Source: Candidatus Phyllobacterium onerii
GTDB lineage: Bacteria > Pseudomonadota > Alphaproteobacteria > Rhizobiales > Rhizobiaceae
Length of the DNA stretch: 64,000 bases
Assembly (NCBI RefSeq): GCF_028331445.1
Contig: NZ_JAQMHX010000013.1
Span: forward strand, 62,001 to 126,000
Direction: 5' to 3'
Below are positions 16,117-25,151 of the stretch, one piece after another (the stretch's first letter is position 1; every line of letters starts with the position of its first letter). Position numbers and translations under genes: made by a program. The notes under the pieces were generated by a model. That model did no database searches, was not told where the DNA came from, and saw only the letters and a program-made list of their open reading frames with translations.

Positions 16117-16911
16117 TCAAGCCCCCTGCAACGCGATAGCGTCGGATTTGGTGTGAAACCGCTCGACAAGATCCGCAACGGTAATACCGTTTTTCTCTTC
16201 CTGACCGATCTCCACGAGAACCTTGCCCGCGTCCATCATGATGATCCTGTTACCGTACTTGATCGCATGCTCCATGTTGTGCGTGACCATCAGTGTCGTC
16301 AGTTGCAACGCTTCCACCGCCCGCACAGTCGTATCCATCACCAGCTTTGCCGTGCGCGGATCGAGCGCGGCCGTGTGCTCGTCCAGAAGCAGGAGTTTCG
16401 GCCGTGTCGACACCGCCATGACCAGAGACAGCGATTGGCGCTGGCCACCCGAGAGAAGGCCGACCTGCATGTCGAGACGCTTTTCCAGCCCGAGATTGAG
16501 TTCCGCCAGTTGCTCGCTGTATCTGGCCCGGCGGGCGGCGGTAAGCCCATAGGAAAAGCTGCGAGGCTTGCCGCGCAATTCGGCCAGCAGCATGTTTTCG
16601 CCGATGGTCATGGTCGGCGCGGTACCGATCATCGGATCCTGGAACACGCGGGCAATGAACTGGGCACGGCGGTGGGCGTTCAGCCGGGTGACATCCTGTC
16701 CGTCAATGGAAATGCGGCCCGAGTCCAGCGGCAGCTTGCCGGAGACGGCATTGAGAAAGCTCGACTTTCCGGCGCCATTGCTGCCGATGACGATGCAAAA
16801 ATCTCCGGGCTTCAGCGCGACATCAAGGCCATCGAGCGCCCGGCGCTCGTCAAGGGTGCCGCGATAGAAAATCTTGGTGCCGCCCTTCACGGACAGCATG
16901 TCGGTTGTCAT
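16117..16911 (-). CDS. ABC transporter ATP-binding protein, pfam04392-associated system
   Basis: The 264-residue ATPase has Walker A GSNGAGKSS, the signature LLSGGQRQSLSLVMA and Walker B LLLLDEHTAALD. The unusual DEHTAALD wording is typical of ATPases that accompany this permease type. The start at 16911 (MTTDMLSVKG) follows GAGGG; the frame is open to 16935. It energises the permease encoded next. Confidence 0.93.
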   Translation of the reverse strand: MTTDMLSVKGGTKIFYRGTLDERRALDGLDVALKPGDFCIVIGSNGAGKSSFLNAVSGKLPLDSGRISIDGQDVTRLNAHRRAQFIARVFQDPMIGTAPTMTIGENMLLAELRGKPRSFSYGLTAARRARYSEQLAELNLGLEKRLDMQVGLLSGGQRQSLSLVMAVSTRPKLLLLDEHTAALDPRTAKLVMDTTVRAVEALQLTTLMVTHNMEHAIKYGNRIIMMDAGKVLVEIGQEEKNGITVADLVERFHTKSDAIALQGA

Positions 16912-17004
16912 GTGTAAGCCCTCAAACCTGAGCACAGCTTGCGTTTAATAATTCCCGCGCTTGGCTGCGCAGGAACTATATGTTTGCAGGCAAAAGGAGA
17001 AGGC

Positions 17005-17979
17005 TTATTTCACGAAGCATTCACAATCTTTGAGGCTATCGGGTACCTTTTGGCCTGTTTTTGCCAGAACAGCCTCGTTGATCAGCGCCGTGTGGTCCTC
17101 ATAGGTCGGTTTGATCGGGGCAAGGCTTGCCGGTGACTTGCCCGCGATAATCTCCGATGCGAGCTTGGCCGCATTCTGGCCGACCTTCGTGTAGGAGACT
17201 TCGAAAGCCGCTGCAACGAGGCCATCGCGTACCGCCTGTGCCGAGGCATTGACGATAGGGATATTGATGTTGAGCGCGGCTGCAGCCACGGCCGGAACCG
17301 CAGGCTGGACCAGATTGGAGCCCGGAACGTAGATCACATCGGCCTTGCCGGCGAGCGAACTGACCCGGATCGGAATGTCGTTGGTGTTGTCGAGACCGAC
17401 CTCCACGAGTTCCAAGCCTTCGGATTTGGCGGCTTCCGTGATCAGCTTCAGCACCGCAACGTCATTGTCTTCGCCGGGATTGTAGAGATAGGCGAGGCGC
17501 TTGGCGTCCGGCAGCAGCTTCTTGATGAACTTGACCACCGAGCTGACGTCCTGCAGGTCGGAAGCGCCGGTCATGCCGGTATCGCCTGCATCCCACGAGG
17601 GTGTGAGCTTGGCCGCAACCGGATCGGTGACAGCGGCGAAGACCACCGGCGTGCCGGAATTACCGACGATCTGCCGTGCGCCCTGCGCAACCGGCGTCGT
17701 GATGGCGAGGATAAGCTTCGGATTGCTGGAAACGAGTTTGGTGACCATTTGCGGGATCAGCGTCGCATCGAAATTCACCTGCAATTCGTCATAGACGGCA
17801 TCTGTGACACCAAGCTTGGTCAGTTCTGCCTTGAATGCGGTGACCGTTTCATCGAGCTGCGGGTGCTTGCCGAATTGTGCGATGCCGATTTTGGTTTCGG
17901 CCGAGGCGGCGCCGAGCCCAAGCCCCAGACCAAGTGCTGCAGCCAGCGCTGTCCGCACTGCATATTTTGCGCCGATCAT
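17005..17979 (-). CDS. ABC transporter substrate-binding protein, pfam04392 family (TrpX-like)
   Basis: The 324-residue product from ATG 17979 (AAAGGGAG upstream) has a signal peptide ending near ASAE and the pfam04392 fold (KIGIAQFGKHPQLDET, NPKLILAITTPVAQGARQ, VVFAAVTDPVAAKL). In streptococci proteins of this family belong to the TrpXYZ tryptophan transporter. Its position back to back with kynureninase and tryptophan dioxygenase genes makes tryptophan or kynurenine the likely ligand here (inference). It is the first gene of the operon running to 14361. Confidence 0.92.
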   Translation of the reverse strand: MIGAKYAVRTALAAALGLGLGLGAASAETKIGIAQFGKHPQLDETVTAFKAELTKLGVTDAVYDELQVNFDATLIPQMVTKLVSSNPKLILAITTPVAQGARQIVGNSGTPVVFAAVTDPVAAKLTPSWDAGDTGMTGASDLQDVSSVVKFIKKLLPDAKRLAYLYNPGEDNDVAVLKLITEAAKSEGLELVEVGLDNTNDIPIRVSSLAGKADVIYVPGSNLVQPAVPAVAAAALNINIPIVNASAQAVRDGLVAAAFEVSYTKVGQNAAKLASEIIAGKSPASLAPIKPTYEDHTALINEAVLAKTGQKVPDSLKDCECFVK

Positions 17980-18122
17980 TTTGTTATTCTCCCTTTTATG
18001 CCCCACTATCGAGCAGGGTCTGGTTATATTGACAAGTTCATACCAAAGTAAATTGTAGCCGTTAAGCGACTTGTGCAAAGCCGTGAACTGACGCCACCAC
18101 ATTCATTATCCAGAAAGAAGAA

Positions 18123-19370
18123 ATGGACAGTACCACTATCAAGATCGATGCCACGCAAGCTGACCTTTCCGATCCGCTGCGCGCATACCGCGACAGATTC
18201 GAACTGCCGGAGGGCGTGATCTATCTCGATGGCAATTCGCTTGGCGCCTTGCCGAAGTCAGTCGGGCAACGAGTGGCGAAGACAATCGCCGAGGAGTGGG
18301 GCGAGCAGCTGATCCGCAGCTGGAATACCGCTGACTGGGTGCATCTGCCGCAGCGCGTCGGCGAGAAGATCGCCCGGCTGATCGGCGCCGAAAAGCGAAC
18401 GGTCGTCGCGGCCGACAGCACCTCTATCAACCTGTTCAAGGTATTGTCGGCGGCCCTCGACCTCAATCCGGAGCGCCGCAAGATCGTTTCGGAGCGCGAC
18501 AATTTTCCGACTGATCTTTATATCGCAGAAGGCGTGGCCAAGCAGATTGGCAAGGGTCACCGGCTGGTTCTTGCCGATACCCCCAAAGATATCCCGGACC
18601 TGCTGAATGAAGATGTGGCTGTGCTTATGCTGACCCATGTCAATTACCGCAACGGCTATCGTCACGACATGGCGGCGCTGACCAAAGCGGCGCATGACAA
18701 GGGTATCCTCGTCATCTGGGACCTCGCCCACACGGCAGGCGCAATGCCGGTTGACCTGACTGGAGCGCAGGCCGATTTCGCCATCGGTTGCGGCTACAAA
18801 TATCTCAATGGGGGGCCCGGCGCTCCGGCATTTCTTTATGTCAATCCACGCCATCACGGCGGGTTCCGCCAGCCGCTTTCCGGCTGGTTCGGGCATCGCG
18901 CGCCATTTGATTTTGATTCCGTCTATGCGCCGTCGAGCAACATCGAACAATATCTGTGCGGGACACCGCCGGTGCTGGCGATGGTCGCCATGGACGAGGC
19001 CATGTCGCTGTGGGACGACGTCGACCTGGAGGCCGTGCGAACGAAATCCATCGGGCTCTGCGATTTCTTCATTCAGGAAGTAGGCGAATTTGCCGAGGAA
19101 TTTGGGCTGACACTGGTAACGCCGCAAGACTCTGACCAGCGCGGCAGTCAGGTGTCCTACGCCTGCGACAATGGCTATGCCATCATGCAGGCGTTGATTG
19201 CGCGCGGCGTGATCGGCGATTTCCGTGCGCCGGATATCATTCGCTTCGGCATGACGCCGCTCTACCTGAGCTTCGCGGAGGTGGCGCAGGCCGCGGCGAT
19301 TCTGAAGGAAATCCTTGCGACGCGCGCCTGGGACCAACCTGAATATCAGGTGAGGGGAGCCGTAACGTGA
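18123..19370 (+). CDS. kynU: Kynureninase
   Basis: The 415-residue PLP enzyme has the diagnostic start [14 protein letters not shown], the cofactor region [12 protein letters not shown], the [14 protein letters not shown] motif with the PLP-contacting Asp, and the Schiff-base Lys in [19 protein letters not shown]. It cleaves L-kynurenine to anthranilate and alanine. GAAAGAAG precedes the ATG. It overlaps the dioxygenase gene by 4 bases, so the two are co-translated, and it is divergent from the importer operon. Confidence 0.97.
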   Translation: MDSTTIKIDATQADLSDPLRAYRDRFELPEGVIYLDGNSLGALPKSVGQRVAKTIAEEWGEQLIRSWNTADWVHLPQRVGEKIARLIGAEKRTVVAADSTSINLFKVLSAALDLNPERRKIVSERDNFPTDLYIAEGVAKQIGKGHRLVLADTPKDIPDLLNEDVAVLMLTHVNYRNGYRHDMAALTKAAHDKGILVIWDLAHTAGAMPVDLTGAQADFAIGCGYKYLNGGPGAPAFLYVNPRHHGGFRQPLSGWFGHRAPFDFDSVYAPSSNIEQYLCGTPPVLAMVAMDEAMSLWDDVDLEAVRTKSIGLCDFFIQEVGEFAEEFGLTLVTPQDSDQRGSQVSYACDNGYAIMQALIARGVIGDFRAPDIIRFGMTPLYLSFAEVAQAAAILKEILATRAWDQPEYQVRGAVT

Positions 19371-20206
19371 TACGCACCCCCTACGATCCGGAAAAAGAAG
19401 GCGCGCAGATGGGCTTCGAAGGACACATGTCCTATGGCGATTATCTGCGGCTCGACAAGATACTGACGGCGCAGACGCCACTTTCTGCTGCCCATGACGA
19501 GATGTTGTTCATCGTACAGCATCAGGCGTCCGAAATCTGGATGCGGCTTGTTATCCACGAACTGACTTCGGTTTGCGAGCACATCGCAAGGGATGATCTC
19601 GCGCCCTCCTTCAAGATGCTGGCGCGGGTCTCGCGCATTCTCGACCAGTTGAACTCGGCATGGGACGTCTTGAGGACGATGACGCCCAGCGAATATACGA
19701 GCTTTCGCGAAGCGCTCGGCATGTCTTCCGGGTTCCAGTCATTCCAGTACCGGGCGATCGAGTTCCTCGCCGGCAACAAGAATGCCGCGATGATGCGCCC
19801 ACACGAGCACAAGCCGGATATTCATGCCTGGCTCGAGCAATTCCTGCATGCGCCGAGCATCTACGACCAGTCTATCCGGCTTTTGGCGCGCAAGGGCTTC
19901 GTCATCGACCAGCCGGTGCTGGAGCGCGACAGTTCACTGCCCTACCAGCCGAACAACAGCGTGCGCGACGCGTGGCTGGTGATCTACCGCGACCCGGAAG
20001 GCCACTGGCCGCTCTATGAACTGGCGGAAAAGCTGGTGGACTTCGAAGATTATTTCCGCCGCTGGCGCTTCAACCACGTGACGACCGTCGAGCGTATCAT
20101 CGGCTTCAAGACCGGCACCGGCGGAACATCCGGCGTCAACTACTTGCGCAAGATGCTGGAAGTGGTGCTGTTCCCGGAATTGTGGAGCGTGAGAACGAAC
20201 CTTTAG
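19367..20206 (+). CDS. kynA: Tryptophan 2,3-dioxygenase
   Basis: The 279-residue haem enzyme matches the usual bacterial length. The distal substrate-binding region reads [16 protein letters not shown] and the C-terminal region holds the proximal His in [13 protein letters not shown] followed by [16 protein letters not shown] and [10 protein letters not shown]. It opens the indole ring of L-tryptophan to N-formylkynurenine. The GTG start at 19367 overlaps the kynU stop. The ATG at 19409 would lose little but the overlap favours 19367. Confidence 0.96.
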   Translation: MIRTPYDPEKEGAQMGFEGHMSYGDYLRLDKILTAQTPLSAAHDEMLFIVQHQASEIWMRLVIHELTSVCEHIARDDLAPSFKMLARVSRILDQLNSAWDVLRTMTPSEYTSFREALGMSSGFQSFQYRAIEFLAGNKNAAMMRPHEHKPDIHAWLEQFLHAPSIYDQSIRLLARKGFVIDQPVLERDSSLPYQPNNSVRDAWLVIYRDPEGHWPLYELAEKLVDFEDYFRRWRFNHVTTVERIIGFKTGTGGTSGVNYLRKMLEVVLFPELWSVRTNL

Positions 20207-20562
20207 GCCGCCCGTTTGTCGATAGCGACGCAATCCACCGCAGATTTGGCGTGGATATGGTTGCTGTGCGCAAAACCATGCCTGGCGATTGCGGCAAGAT
20301 CATCATCGGGTTTGATGGGACGAGACCACCAATTGTCGTTGAGCGTCCAGCCTTGTGCCGTGGCGCTTTCCACCTCGGAACTGTCCGGGCGCAGCACGCA
20401 TGATTCGTGCACGATACGCGCATTGGGAGAGCGCTTGTTCATCATCTGGCGACCGCGCGCCAGTGCACTTGCCTCATCATCGGCAATGACGAGTTGGTGA
20501 AACAGATGACGTGTCTGTTTATACTTTGTCAGATAAGCGAATTTGACCTGATATGCCGGCAC
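20203..20562 (-). CDS. Hypothetical protein
   Basis: A 119-residue soluble protein with a conserved look: [20 protein letters not shown], a segment [15 protein letters not shown] and a Trp-rich stretch ([18 protein letters not shown]). There is no signal peptide or membrane segment. Its end overlaps the kynA stop by 4 bases on the opposite strand. No family is recognised. It could be a phage-style or stress-related small protein but nothing in the sequence decides this. Confidence 0.65.
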   Translation of the reverse strand: MPAYQVKFAYLTKYKQTRHLFHQLVIADDEASALARGRQMMNKRSPNARIVHESCVLRPDSSEVESATAQGWTLNDNWWSRPIKPDDDLAAIARHGFAHSNHIHAKSAVDCVAIDKRAA

Positions 20563-20739
20563 TATATGCTCCTAGCAAAGACTCAAAAGCGTTAACCATT
20601 TATTAATATTGTCGGCTAACCGGTCTTTTTCAAGGAGAGGGAAGTTTTGCACAGATAAATTTGCTGTTTTACAAAAAAGTGAGATTTGGATAAAGGCTTG
20701 TTTCTACAACAGAATATACAACTCATTACGATAGCGAAA

Positions 20740-20770
20740 TAAAATTCGTCCGAGATCAGATCCGGACGGC
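20740..20770 (-). terminator. Probable terminator of the CUT2 operon
   Basis: CGTCCG (20747-20752) and CGGACG (20763-20768) form a 6-bp stem with a 10-base loop. On the minus strand it is followed by AATTTTATTT. It lies 27 bases after the stop of the SAF-domain oxidoreductase gene, the last gene of the operon. Confidence 0.6.
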
Positions 20771-20794
20771 TGAGTAAATCATAAATTCTAATTC

Positions 20795-22111
20795 TCACCC
20801 GTAAACCAGTTTATCCTGGCGAGCGCGGAGTTCGACGATCTTCGAGCCTGGCGCGGGGGCGGCGTTGGCGCTGGTGATGAGTTCACCCTTCCTGATGGCT
20901 TTCGTGACGCTGCCGCCCTGCAAAAGGCCGCAAGGGATGGCACCGGCGACGCGCGCTTCGTCCGCCGTCATGATCCAGGCGCGGTAGCAGTATTCGCCAA
21001 TGGCATCGAGCCTGTCGCCGGGCTTCAGATCCTTCTTGGCCACGGCGCAGACCTCGGCCACCGGCTTGGCCAGCGGCACCATGTCGGCCTTGCCGTAGAG
21101 GACGACGCGGGCGCAGGTCAGCGGCACCTCGAGCGAAGTCAGGTGATAGGGGCGGTGGAAGGTGAAGTAGGGACCCTTGCCCATCTTCAGGTCTTCCATG
21201 CGCTCCGAGATGCGCGGATGCGACATGTCGGCAACGACGAACACGCCCGGCGCCACGCCCTTGCCGATCGAATAGTCGACGACACCCACGCGCGACAGGA
21301 CGCCGCCATCCTTTTCCGGCACGAGCACCTTCGACAACTGGTCGAGCGTTGCCGCCGGGCCATGCATGCCGGGCTTGTCGGGGACGAGCCCGGTGGCATT
21401 GGCGATCGCCGCCATCTCCACCATGGTCTTCGAGCCATCGACGAACTCGACCAGCATGCGCACATTCATGTGGCGGCGCCTGGCTTCTTCCTCGTAATCG
21501 TCGGGTATCGCATCGATGTTGAGCGGGTTGTTCTTGCCCTTGCCGGCGGCAACGATCGGATGGCCCATGGCCGAAACGAACTCGATCAGCTCCATGCACG
21601 AGGACGGCTCATCGCCGGCTCCGAGCGAATAGGTGACGCCGAGCCGGTCGGCCTCGCTCTTCAAATAGGCGCCGATGGTCACGTCCGCCTCGACATTCAT
21701 CATGACCAGATGCTTGCCGTGCTCCATTGCCTTCAAGCCGATCTCGGCCCCGACCGCCGGCACCCCGGTCGCATCGATGACCACATCGATCAGCTCGTTC
21801 GCAAGGATGAGATCGGCATCATTGGTCACGGCGATCTTGCCGGCTTCCATCGCTTCCGTGAGCGCCGCAGCATTCGAGACTTCGCGCGAATGACCCGCTT
21901 CCTGGTAGGCGATGTCGACGGCCTTGACCGCGTTGGGCAAATTGAGTTCGGAAATCGCCCCGATCTCGATGCCGGGCATATGCGCCACACGCGTGACGAT
22001 ATCGGTGCCCATCTCGCCCGAACCGATCAGGCCGATGCGGATCGGACGGCCGGTCTCCGCCCGCGCCTGCATATCCCGCGCCAATCCCGTCAATGCAACA
22101 TTCGTAGCCAT
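20795..22111 (-). CDS. Homoserine-dehydrogenase-like NAD(P) oxidoreductase with C-terminal SAF domain
   Basis: The 438-residue protein starts at ATG 22111 because GGAGG lies 5 bases upstream. The N-terminal Rossmann fold is marked by IRIGLIGSGEMGTDIV (about residue 25) and VVIDATGVPAVGAEIG. The middle part is homoserine-dehydrogenase-like. A SAF domain fills about residues 340-430 (AKKDLKPGDRLDAIGEYCY, IRKGELITSAN). Proteins of this type occur in sugar and sugar-acid loci but I know no confirmed reaction. It ends a CUT2 sugar operon with an aldose epimerase, so oxidation of a sugar or sugar-acid intermediate is the likely role. It is not a biosynthetic homoserine dehydrogenase: the SAF domain and context argue against it. 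Confidence 0.85.
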   Translation of the reverse strand: MATNVALTGLARDMQARAETGRPIRIGLIGSGEMGTDIVTRVAHMPGIEIGAISELNLPNAVKAVDIAYQEAGHSREVSNAAALTEAMEAGKIAVTNDADLILANELIDVVIDATGVPAVGAEIGLKAMEHGKHLVMMNVEADVTIGAYLKSEADRLGVTYSLGAGDEPSSCMELIEFVSAMGHPIVAAGKGKNNPLNIDAIPDDYEEEARRRHMNVRMLVEFVDGSKTMVEMAAIANATGLVPDKPGMHGPAATLDQLSKVLVPEKDGGVLSRVGVVDYSIGKGVAPGVFVVADMSHPRISERMEDLKMGKGPYFTFHRPYHLTSLEVPLTCARVVLYGKADMVPLAKPVAEVCAVAKKDLKPGDRLDAIGEYCYRAWIMTADEARVAGAIPCGLLQGGSVTKAIRKGELITSANAAPAPGSKIVELRARQDKLVYG

Positions 22112-22165
22112 CAATGCCTCCACTTGCTGCTGACCGGCATAGGACGGGAATTTGCGATTGGCAAG

Positions 22166-23182
22166 TTAGACGTTATGGAAGCGGAATTCGGTGCGCTGGT
22201 GATAGATCTCGCCGGGGCGAAGGATCGTGCCCGGAAACTGAGGCTGGTTCGGACTGTCGGGAAAATGCTGCGCTTCCAGGCAGAGGCCGGTATGTGGACC
22301 ATAATGCATGCCCCCGATCCCGGTAACGGCAGGTATTTTTGCTCCGTCATAGAATTGCAGGCCAGGCTCGCTCGTGTGCACCTGCATGGCAAGGCCATTA
22401 CCCGCCACGAGCGAGGCTGCAAAACGCATGCCATCGCTCATTGGCTCGCTCAGGACGAAGTTATGATCGTAGAGTGTTGAGCCACTCGTGCCGATCCGGC
22501 GCGGCAGGCGAAAATCATAGGCCGTCTCATCAATTCCTGTGATTTCGCCAGTGGGAATAAGGCTCCCGTCAACGGGCGTGTAGGCATCGGCAAGGATCCG
22601 CAAGCGATGATCGCGAATATCGCCGGACCCATCGAGATTGAAATAGGAATGCTGGGCAAAATTGGCGACGGTTGGCGCGTCAGTGACCGCCTCGACTTCA
22701 ACGCAAAGCGTGAGGTCATCGAGGCTGTAGGTGCAGTGCACATCCATGTTGCCGGGGAAACCCTGATCGCCATCGGGCAGATTGATTGAAAGGGTGACGG
22801 AAGACTGGCTCCAGCCGGCAATGGTCCACAGGCGCTGCGAAACCCCGCCGCTGCCTCCATGCAGGGTCTGGATACCATGTTCATTAAGGTCGAGCTGAAC
22901 AGTCTTTCCATCGAGCAGGAAACGCCCGTGGGCTATACGGTTGGCGTAGCGGCCGACAAGTGCGCCGAAATAGGGTGAAAGGGCCGGGTAGTCGTCAAAG
23001 CCATCGAAACCCAAAACGACGCGCTGGAAGATCCCATCGCTCAAGGGAATTTGCAGATCCCTGATGACCGCGCCCCAGTTCAAAATTCTGGCGACAGCCC
23101 CGGCAGGCGAGCGAAGCGTTACCTGGAATACCGGTTCACCTTGAAACGTGCCGAATAGCTCTGGTTGCGCATTGTCACGCAT
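22166..23182 (-). CDS. Aldose 1-epimerase (mutarotase)
   Basis: The 338-residue protein has the GalM fold with the substrate loops GRYANRIAHGRF (about residue 75), the general-acid His region NFAQHSYFNLDG (about 167) and the C-terminal GLCLEAQHFPDSPN, which holds the catalytic Glu. It interconverts alpha and beta anomers of an aldose. The ATG at 23182 shares one base with the permease stop (TGATG). Its presence points to a pyranose or furanose sugar as transporter substrate. Confidence 0.94.
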   Translation of the reverse strand: MRDNAQPELFGTFQGEPVFQVTLRSPAGAVARILNWGAVIRDLQIPLSDGIFQRVVLGFDGFDDYPALSPYFGALVGRYANRIAHGRFLLDGKTVQLDLNEHGIQTLHGGSGGVSQRLWTIAGWSQSSVTLSINLPDGDQGFPGNMDVHCTYSLDDLTLCVEVEAVTDAPTVANFAQHSYFNLDGSGDIRDHRLRILADAYTPVDGSLIPTGEITGIDETAYDFRLPRRIGTSGSTLYDHNFVLSEPMSDGMRFAASLVAGNGLAMQVHTSEPGLQFYDGAKIPAVTGIGGMHYGPHTGLCLEAQHFPDSPNQPQFPGTILRPGEIYHQRTEFRFHNV

Positions 23183-24159
23183 CAATAATCCCTGACAGCG
23201 ACGCTGCCGCGCGAGGAAAGTTTCGCCTGCAAGATCACGACGACCAGCAGGAACAGGCCGCGTATGACCGATTGCCAGTAGGCGGAGAGCGAGATCCAGC
23301 CCTTGCCGTTTTCGAAGTTCAGTACATTGAAGAGGATGCCAAGCAGCAGCACGCCCGCAAGCGTGGCCCCGACAGAACCGACACCGCCGGTCAAAAGGGT
23401 TCCGCCGACGACCACCGCGGCGATCGCAAAGAGTTCCCAGCCGACACCCTCGATCGGCTGCCCCGCGCCGAACTGCGACGCGAGGATGACGCCTGCGAGC
23501 CCGGCAAGGCCGCCACTCGCTAGATAGACCAGAAACTTGATGCGGTCAGCGGGGAGGCCCATCAGCCGCGTGGCATCTTCGTTGCCACCGACGGCAAGCA
23601 CACCACGGCCGGTGCTGGTGAAATTCAGAACAACCCAGCCGACCACATAGGTCATGATCGCAATCCAGGCGGGAATTGGAAAGCCGATGAAATTGTCCTG
23701 GCCGATCGACGTGAATCCACTTTCGTAGGATACCGACACGGACTGGTTATCGGCGAGGAGAAGCGCGGTACCGCTTGCCGCCAGCATCATGGCAAGGGTC
23801 GCGACGAACGGCATGATCTTCAGCCGCGTGACGAGAATTGCATTGATCAGGCCGACGCAAAGCCCGGCGCCGACCCCGGCTCCAAGGCCGATCCAGGCGC
23901 CTTGCGGACTGGCAAGCGCCGCGACGACGCTGCCGAGCGCGGCGGTCGAACCGACAGACAGATCAATACCGCCGGTCATGATGACGAAGCACATGCCGAG
24001 AGCCACAAGCGCGAACATCGAATTGTAACGCAGGACGCTGGTGATGTTGAAGAGGCCAACGAAATAATCATAGCGCGCCCATCCGAAGAGGATGAGCAGA
24101 AGCAGTGCCAGAACGACACCGTAGCTGCCAAGCAAAGAGATCAAACGAGGTCTCGTCAT
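23182..24159 (-). CDS. CUT2 sugar ABC transporter permease (YjfF/RbsC type)
   Basis: The 325-residue permease has the family motif GMCFVIMTGGIDLSVGSTAALGSV (seen as GGIDLSVGS) and a second conserved stretch VVVGGTLLTGGVGSVGATLAG. About nine hydrophobic segments are visible. It overlaps the other permease gene by 4 bases. Two distinct permeases with one ATPase match the galactofuranose transporter YtfQRT-YjfF of E. coli rather than the single-permease ribose system. Confidence 0.95.
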   Translation of the reverse strand: MTRPRLISLLGSYGVVLALLLLILFGWARYDYFVGLFNITSVLRYNSMFALVALGMCFVIMTGGIDLSVGSTAALGSVVAALASPQGAWIGLGAGVGAGLCVGLINAILVTRLKIMPFVATLAMMLAASGTALLLADNQSVSVSYESGFTSIGQDNFIGFPIPAWIAIMTYVVGWVVLNFTSTGRGVLAVGGNEDATRLMGLPADRIKFLVYLASGGLAGLAGVILASQFGAGQPIEGVGWELFAIAAVVVGGTLLTGGVGSVGATLAGVLLLGILFNVLNFENGKGWISLSAYWQSVIRGLFLLVVVILQAKLSSRGSVAVRDY

Positions 24160-25151
24160 GTGCGCCTGCCCTGTTGCTGTATCCAGACGGCGAGCACGAT
24201 GATGCCCGCCTTGACCACAAGGGCGGCAGCATCAGGCACACCATTGGCAAGGAGCGTGTAGCGCACGAGCTGGATCGTCATGGCACCGAGCAGCGTGCCG
24301 ATAATGGTCGCCTTGCCGCCGCTCAATAGCGTGCCGCCAACAGCAACCGCCGCGATGGCATCGAGTTCCATGCCCATACCGACCAGATTGGCGTCGCTGG
24401 AGGAGTTGATCGCGATCACCACGAGACCGGCTATCCCGGCACAAAGACCACTGATCGTATAAACGACGAGCTTCACCCGGGAGACCGCGATACCGGAAAG
24501 CTCTGCCGCACGCTCGTTGCCGCCAACGGCGATGATCTGACGGCCGAAAACCGTACGCTTCAGCATCCATGCGGCAGCGATCACCAGGAGCACCATAAGC
24601 ACAACCTGCACGGGAATGCCGAAGAGGCGGCCGAGACCGATCCACTGGAATTGCGGAACGCGGAATGTCTGGAGATTGCCGTTGGTCAGTACCTGGGCAA
24701 TGCCGCGGCCGGCAATGAACAGAATCAGCGTCGCCACGATCGGCTGGATGCGAAACCTGGCGATGAGCCAGCCATTGAACAGGCCAAACAAGCCCGCAAC
24801 ACCAACCGCGATGATCATCGCGGCCGCGACGGCGAGCGCAACATTGCCGATGGGAACAATCTTGCCGAGGAAGATCATCGGCGCAAGCGCGCCGGAAATG
24901 GCCATGAGTGATCCGACGGAAAGATCGATGCCGCCGGTCGCGATGACCAGCGTCATGCCGACGGCAACGATGACAATCGTGCAAACCTGCGTGAGATTGA
25001 CGTTAAGCGTCTGCATCGTGGCGAAGTTGCGGGTGAAAGCAAAGTTGAACAGGATGAGCAGAGCCAAAGCGATCAAGGTGCCGTAGCGCGCCATGAAATC
25101 GAATGGGTCGAACGGCCGCGATATAAGTTGTTGCCGCGCCGTGTCGGTCAT
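24156..25151 (-). CDS. CUT2 sugar ABC transporter permease (YtfT type)
   Basis: The 331-residue permease carries GMTLVIATGGIDLSVGSLMA and AVGGTLLSGGKATIIGTLLG, close in wording to YtfT. The N-terminal cytoplasmic stretch (RQQLISRPFDPFDFMARYG) is longer than in its partner. It overlaps the ATPase gene by 4 bases and pairs with the permease encoded downstream. Confidence 0.95.
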   Translation of the reverse strand: MTDTARQQLISRPFDPFDFMARYGTLIALALLILFNFAFTRNFATMQTLNVNLTQVCTIVIVAVGMTLVIATGGIDLSVGSLMAISGALAPMIFLGKIVPIGNVALAVAAAMIIAVGVAGLFGLFNGWLIARFRIQPIVATLILFIAGRGIAQVLTNGNLQTFRVPQFQWIGLGRLFGIPVQVVLMVLLVIAAAWMLKRTVFGRQIIAVGGNERAAELSGIAVSRVKLVVYTISGLCAGIAGLVVIAINSSSDANLVGMGMELDAIAAVAVGGTLLSGGKATIIGTLLGAMTIQLVRYTLLANGVPDAAALVVKAGIIVLAVWIQQQGRRT

